Shown here: piece after piece, positions 31,042 to 33,969 of the stretch | How positions within the stretch are numbered: the first letter of the stretch is position 1 | How the letters are laid out: every line of letters starts with the position of its first letter | Virus record (IMG/VR): IMGVR_UViG_3300021368_000996 | Span: 1 to 33,969 of that record | DNA length: 33,969 nucleotides | Direction: 5' to 3' (one strand) | From: a virus | The notes under the pieces: generated by a model | What the model saw: only the letters and a program-made list of their open reading frames with translations | Database searches by the model: none | What the model was told of the DNA's origin: nothing | Program-made: the position numbers and the translations under genes

Positions 31042-31601
31042 CAGATTTTGTACCAAGTAATGACTACAGAGAGTGTGGTGACTGCAACATGTGTTGCCAA
31101 GGATTTCTCCCCGCAAATATTCATGGATATCAAATGATGCAGGGAATCCCATGTCATTTTGCAAAAAATGATAGTGTTGGATGTGGTGGGTGTACAATCT
31201 ATGAAGATCGTCCACAATTATGCAGAGCATTTGAATGTGTCTGGAAGACATCACCTCAAGTAATTCCACAATGGATGCAACCAAATAAATCTGGTGTTAT
31301 TCTCTCTGCTAGAGAAGATAAAAACGAACAAACTGGTGAAGTCTATGAGTATATCAATATGAAAGAGACATTTGAACCAGTATCAGCACAAGTGCTGAAC
31401 CAAGTGTTAAGAACCTGTATGCATTATAATAAGAATCTAGAGTATGAAGTAAATGGCAGTTGGTTCTATCATGGTAACGGAGATTGGATTAATTATCACG
31501 TTGAAAGATATGGAGGACAGAAAGTCCCAGGCGGAAATATGCCAGAAAATCAATTAAATCAGCAGATCATTGCTCATGGTGCTGCCGAGGTCAGTGAATG
31601 A
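31038..31601 (+). CDS. YkgJ-like zinc/iron-chelating cysteine-cluster protein
   Basis: 187 residues. The N-terminal 70 carry nine Cys in the YkgJ (CxxCxxCC ... C ... CxxC ... C ... C) layout: CGDCNMCC (13-20), Cys39, GCGGC (49-52), and YEDRPQLCRAFEC (55-67) with the signature Y-x-x-RP-x-x-CR-x-F. The rest (FEPVSAQVLNQVLRTCMHY) is helical. The family is thought to bind zinc or an iron cluster, but its function is poorly known. Third gene of the operon with the GIY-YIG-like protein and methyltransferase; a terminator follows 8 bases after its stop. Confidence 0.8.
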   Translation: MTDFVPSNDYRECGDCNMCCQGFLPANIHGYQMMQGIPCHFAKNDSVGCGGCTIYEDRPQLCRAFECVWKTSPQVIPQWMQPNKSGVILSAREDKNEQTGEVYEYINMKETFEPVSAQVLNQVLRTCMHYNKNLEYEVNGSWFYHGNGDWINYHVERYGGQKVPGGNMPENQLNQQIIAHGAAEVSE

Positions 31602-31609
31602 AGTGGCAC

Positions 31610-31634
31610 AACCCCCTTGACTTGGGGGTTTTTT
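31610..31634 (+). terminator. Intrinsic terminator
   Basis: AACCCCC (31610-31616) pairs with GGGGGTT (31624-31630) around loop TTGACTT, followed by a run of Ts to 31634. It ends the methyltransferase operon. The loop contains TTGACT, the -35 box of the next promoter. Confidence 0.85.
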
Positions 31635-31645
31635 CATGTCATACT
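31617..31645 (+). promoter_or_regulatory. Sigma70-like early promoter with -35 in terminator loop
   Basis: TTGACT (31617-31622), 17-base spacer, CATACT (31640-31645), with TGGCACA 13 bases upstream of the -35 as at 12902. The leader contains GTCAAGG before ATG 31668. It should transcribe the helicase gene. Confidence 0.65.
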
Positions 31646-31667
31646 ATAGTCATAGTCAAGGTTATTC

Positions 31668-32906
31668 ATGCAACTTCGCCCCCATCAACAACGTGCATTT
31701 GATGCTATGCAAAGCAACAATGCAGGTCAAATTATTGTGCCTACTGGTGGCGGCAAGACTTACATCATGATTGCCGATACTCTCGCTCGTGCTGCACAAG
31801 GTAGCACAACAGTTGTTGTTGCTCCGCGTATTCTTCTCGCTAATCAGTTGTGTGAAGAGTTCATGGAGTTTGTGTCTGCTACATGGACGCATGTTTGTCA
31901 TGCTCATAGCGGTGAGACACATCACTTCAGCACAACAAAAGCAGACAAGATTGCTTTGTTCGCTAACACTGCGCGAGCAGCATCTGAGTCCTGCATTATA
32001 TTCACCACTTATCATTCTTTGCACCGCGTTGTTGAGAGTGGTATTGATATTGACACCATTTATTTTGATGAAGCACACAATGGGTGCGGTAAGCACTTCT
32101 TCACTAGCGTCTTTGCTACTGCTCAGTATGCTAAGCGTCGTTATTATTTCACTGCAACCCCTAAAACTGGTCGTGGTGTGAGTGTTGCTCGCGGCATGAA
32201 TAACACTGATGTTTGGGGTGGTGTGCTCTGCAATGTTCCTGCTAAGGAACTCATCGAAGCAGGTGCAATCGTTCCCCCTCGTGTTGTTCCTTTTGAAACG
32301 AATCGCACTCGCACTAAGCACAATGCACACGAGGTTGATGCTGACAATCTGAAGGATATGTTTGAGCAACTTGATGTATTCCAGAAACCTAAAGTTCTGG
32401 TTGCTGCTCCATCTTCTAAGGTTCTTGGCAATATGCTCGGACACACTGACATTCTTGAGTATTTCTACAAGAAAGGTTATGAAGTGATGCACATCACCTC
32501 TAAGTTCGGTGCTATCATCAACGACAAAAAAGTTGGTCGTGAAGAGTTCTTCACCACTCTGCAATCTTGGGGTGCTGATGACACTAAAAAGTTTGTGATC
32601 TTCCACTATTCTATTCTCAGTGAGGGCATCAATGTGCCTGGGTTGACACATACTATTCTGCTCAGAAATCTGCCTATTGTTGAGATGGCACAGACAATCG
32701 GTCGTGTTATCCGTGTGCATAAAGATGACCGCGCTGCTGTTACTGAAGGTCGCATCCCTGCTGGTGCATTTCACCTCTATAAAAAGCAGGAAGGTGTTGT
32801 TACTATGCCCACAGGTTACAAGATGGGTAATGCTATCGCGGCAAGATTGCAGAACGTTGTTAATCAAATCTTTCTAGAGGGCATCCCCCCTCTTGCCTAC
32901 TGCTGA
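31668..32906 (+). CDS. SF2 DEAH-type helicase
   Basis: 412 residues. Motifs in order: Q-like RPHQQRAFD (4-12), Walker A PTGGGKT (25-31), DEAH (134-137), TATP (162-165), motif V ILSEGINVPG (316-325), motif VI QTIGRVIR (342-349). It is a minimal two-RecA-domain helicase of the type III restriction/UvsW/RecG-like superfamily, with no obvious accessory domain, and shorter than T4 UvsW (about 500 residues). The role could be branch migration, R-loop removal or DNA repair. Under its own early-type promoter. Confidence 0.85.
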   Translation: MQLRPHQQRAFDAMQSNNAGQIIVPTGGGKTYIMIADTLARAAQGSTTVVVAPRILLANQLCEEFMEFVSATWTHVCHAHSGETHHFSTTKADKIALFANTARAASESCIIFTTYHSLHRVVESGIDIDTIYFDEAHNGCGKHFFTSVFATAQYAKRRYYFTATPKTGRGVSVARGMNNTDVWGGVLCNVPAKELIEAGAIVPPRVVPFETNRTRTKHNAHEVDADNLKDMFEQLDVFQKPKVLVAAPSSKVLGNMLGHTDILEYFYKKGYEVMHITSKFGAIINDKKVGREEFFTTLQSWGADDTKKFVIFHYSILSEGINVPGLTHTILLRNLPIVEMAQTIGRVIRVHKDDRAAVTEGRIPAGAFHLYKKQEGVVTMPTGYKMGNAIAARLQNVVNQIFLEGIPPLAYC

Positions 32907-32932
32907 TGTGCCAGTTTGTCAAAGTGTCCACT

Positions 32933-32966
32933 GATCGCCCCATTGGGTCCGATCCTGTGTCATACT
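32933..32966 (+). promoter_or_regulatory. Stem-loop plus promoter-like module
   Basis: GATCG (32933) pairs with CGATC (32950-32954), extended by CCC/GGG around CATT. CATACT follows at 32961-32966, in the same GTCATACTAT context as 31638-31647. The -35 is poor. The leader contains AATCAAGGGA (32978-32987), identical to that at 12951, before ATG 32995. Confidence 0.5.
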
Positions 32967-32994
32967 ATGTTTATAGCAATCAAGGGAAACCACC

Positions 32995-33186
32995 ATGCGT
33001 CACTACACCAAAGCACAAGTTGTTGAGCAATTCCGTTACAACTGGAAGGTAGCAACAATGCAGGATCCTTCTATCAAAGGTGATAAGATTCGCAAGCGTA
33101 TTGCATTCGGTGACTTCACTGACATGCTTTGCAAGTGTGGTGAAATTAGTCTCAAACAGTACGAGACATGGAGCAACCCTTTCTGA
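32995..33186 (+). CDS. Small hypothetical protein
   Basis: 63 residues. The C-terminal segment AFGDFTDMLCKCGEISLKQY aligns without gaps to the protein at 33323 (F, D, L, G, I and W conserved), so the two are paralogues. Helical, with Cys47 and Cys49 close together. No family is recognised. TGATG overlap with the next gene. Confidence 0.68.
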   Translation: MRHYTKAQVVEQFRYNWKVATMQDPSIKGDKIRKRIAFGDFTDMLCKCGEISLKQYETWSNPF

Positions 33187-33326
33187 TGGAAAAACTTATG
33201 TCATGTAACACAAACGAAGAGATTATGGAATCTCTTTTTGAACAAGTTCAGGAAGAATATCCTGATCTGCCTATTGAACAACAGGCAACAATCGCTTCTC
33301 AACGTTTCTGGAATCTCGCACAATGA
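33186..33326 (+). CDS. Very small hypothetical protein
   Basis: 46 residues between two coupled genes (TGATG upstream, ATGA downstream), helical and acidic (EEIMESLFEQVQEEYPDLPI). No family is recognised. Support comes mainly from the seamless coupling. Confidence 0.6.
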   Translation: MEKLMSCNTNEEIMESLFEQVQEEYPDLPIEQQATIASQRFWNLAQ

Positions 33327-33520
33327 CTGCTTCTTTCCCTATTCTCAGCAAGATGATTCACTCTAAGAAAATGATCCTTGACGTGATCAAAGATTGTGAT
33401 GGTATTGATACTCTCAACCGAGAGGAAAAATTCGCAGTCTTCTGCGAAGTTTGCGACAACTTGTTAGAAGAGGGCAGAATTACCCCAGCAAAGCATAAAC
33501 AATGGACAATGGTCGTCTGA
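33323..33520 (+). CDS. Small hypothetical protein (paralogue of 32995 product)
   Basis: 65 residues. VFCEVCDNLLEEGRITPAKH shares with the protein at 32995 the pattern F-x-[DE]-x-x-D-x-L-x-x-x-G-x-I-[ST]-x-x-x-x-x-x-x-W. Last gene of the three-gene coupled unit. No family is recognised. Confidence 0.68.
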   Translation: MTASFPILSKMIHSKKMILDVIKDCDGIDTLNREEKFAVFCEVCDNLLEEGRITPAKHKQWTMVV

Positions 33521-33537
33521 TACTGTGACACCTGACA

Positions 33538-33556
33538 AAGCGCCACACAGGCGCTT
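33538..33556 (+). terminator. Stem-loop after small-gene operon
   Basis: AAGCGCC (33538-33544) pairs perfectly with GGCGCTT (33550-33556) around loop ACACA. No T-run follows, so termination may be weak; the right arm overlaps the next -35 box. Confidence 0.5.
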
Positions 33557-33582
33557 GTAGGTGCCTTAAAATCGTGTATTCT
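33555..33582 (+). promoter_or_regulatory. Sigma70-like early promoter
   Basis: TTGTAG (33555-33560), 16-base spacer, TATTCT (33577-33582), directly after a stem-loop as at 31610. The leader has GTCAAAGGA before ATG 33610. Confidence 0.55.
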
Positions 33583-33609
33583 ATAGGAGTCAAAGGAACA
33601 CAACCAAAC

Positions 33610-33771
33610 ATGCTCATCAAAGGACACAACAACCGAATCCTGATGCTCAACCAACTTACACCATTTGAAGCAAAACGACGCATGGCAATCGAAGAGCAAC
33701 GCATGAAAGAACAGCGTGAAGAATGTGCCCGTGATGCACAACAACTGTTCGATGATATGTTCGGAGGTTGA
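33610..33771 (+). CDS. Small hypothetical protein
   Basis: 53 residues from ATG 33610; an in-frame ATG at 33574 lies within the promoter and is rejected. Charged helix through the centre (TPFEAKRRMAIEEQRMKEQR), probably a coiled coil. No family is recognised. Confidence 0.65.
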   Translation: MLIKGHNNRILMLNQLTPFEAKRRMAIEEQRMKEQREECARDAQQLFDDMFGG

Positions 33772-33773
33772 TA

Positions 33774-33962
33774 ATGAAAACTACTACACAAACTTATCTC
33801 GTGCGACTCTATGATGAGTTCACGATGATGCAAATCTCTCGCACAATGCCCACCAAACCAACGTCAAGTAAGGGCATCAAAGCACAAAACAATCGAGTGC
33901 TAAAGTGGGCACAAAAAACTTATCCAAACCAAATTCGTTACGAGGTTGAAGCACTAAAATGA
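33774..33962 (+). CDS. Small basic hypothetical protein
   Basis: 62 residues from ATG 33774, with a perfect GGAGG 6 bases upstream; the TTG at 33768 is rejected. Strand-helix-helix (TYLVRLYDEFTMMQISRTM, then KAQNNRVLKWAQKTY) and basic. No family is recognised. Its stop overlaps a new ATG. Confidence 0.68.
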   Translation: MKTTTQTYLVRLYDEFTMMQISRTMPTKPTSSKGIKAQNNRVLKWAQKTYPNQIRYEVEALK

Positions 33963-33969
33963 ACAACTT
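33959..33969 (+). CDS. Start of a further gene (3' cut by window edge)
   Basis: ATG at 33959 overlaps the TGA stop of the preceding gene (ATGA), the coupling used throughout the window. Only MNN can be read, so nothing can be said about the product. Confidence 0.3.

Noticed and set aside
31662-32867. 401-residue open frame on the - strand
   Set aside because: It lies wholly opposite the helicase, whose motifs I to VI are intact, and is Ser/Thr/Cys/His-rich with no domain; it is a shadow of the codon bias on the + strand.
1-33969. CRISPR array, insertion sequence, integrase or attachment site
   Set aside because: No regularly spaced repeats, transposase, integrase or terminal inverted repeats were seen.

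Overview
The window looks like part of the genome of a T4-like marine cyanophage (cyanomyovirus of Synechococcus or Prochlorococcus). The evidence is a gp27-like and a gp5-like baseplate hub gene, T4-type late promoters (ATAAATA), two cyanobacterial genes used by such phages to alter host metabolism (cp12 and cpeT), five tRNA genes, and many 2-oxoglutarate/Fe(II) oxygenase genes. Every supportable gene is on the + strand. Genes are packed tightly, often with ATGA or TAATG overlaps. No gene-free stretch exceeds about 70 bases.

Layout. (1) 1-7119: two very large related virion proteins, the first cut by the left edge and the second carrying two different peptidoglycan hydrolase domains, then a gp27-like hub gene. 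(2) 7116-9773: a late promoter, cp12, cpeT, tRNA-Val, two oxygenase-like genes and an exported HEGWH metallopeptidase-like protein. (3) 9800-12337: gp5-like hub/spike. (4) 12340-18461: an accessory region with an oxygenase-fold gene that has lost its metal ligands, an early promoter, small unknown genes (one Phd/YefM-antitoxin-like), four more tRNA genes (Leu, Thr, Ala, Asn), and four oxygenases. (5) 18453-27527: the late fibre/adhesin block of six structural genes, ending in a glycine-rich adhesin-like protein. (6) 27511-33969: an early-type region with sigma70-like promoters next to stem-loops, one more oxygenase, a run of very small genes, a GIY-YIG-like protein coupled to a D12-class adenine methyltransferase and a cysteine-cluster protein, an SF2 helicase, and more small genes.

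How the parts fit. The hub and fibre genes build the baseplate and host-recognition apparatus. Cell-wall hydrolysis seems to have moved from gp5 (no lysozyme domain seen) to the 954-residue neighbour. CP12 and CpeT would act on Calvin-cycle flux and phycobiliprotein biogenesis during infection. The most unusual features are: three protein genes whose TAG stop codon is bases 8-10 of a downstream tRNA gene; eight oxygenase-fold genes in 34 kb, one apparently dead; repeated stem-loop plus promoter modules before small early genes; and the coupled GIY-YIG-like/methyltransferase/cysteine-cluster operon. All calls come from reading the sequence and from family knowledge; no database search was run.
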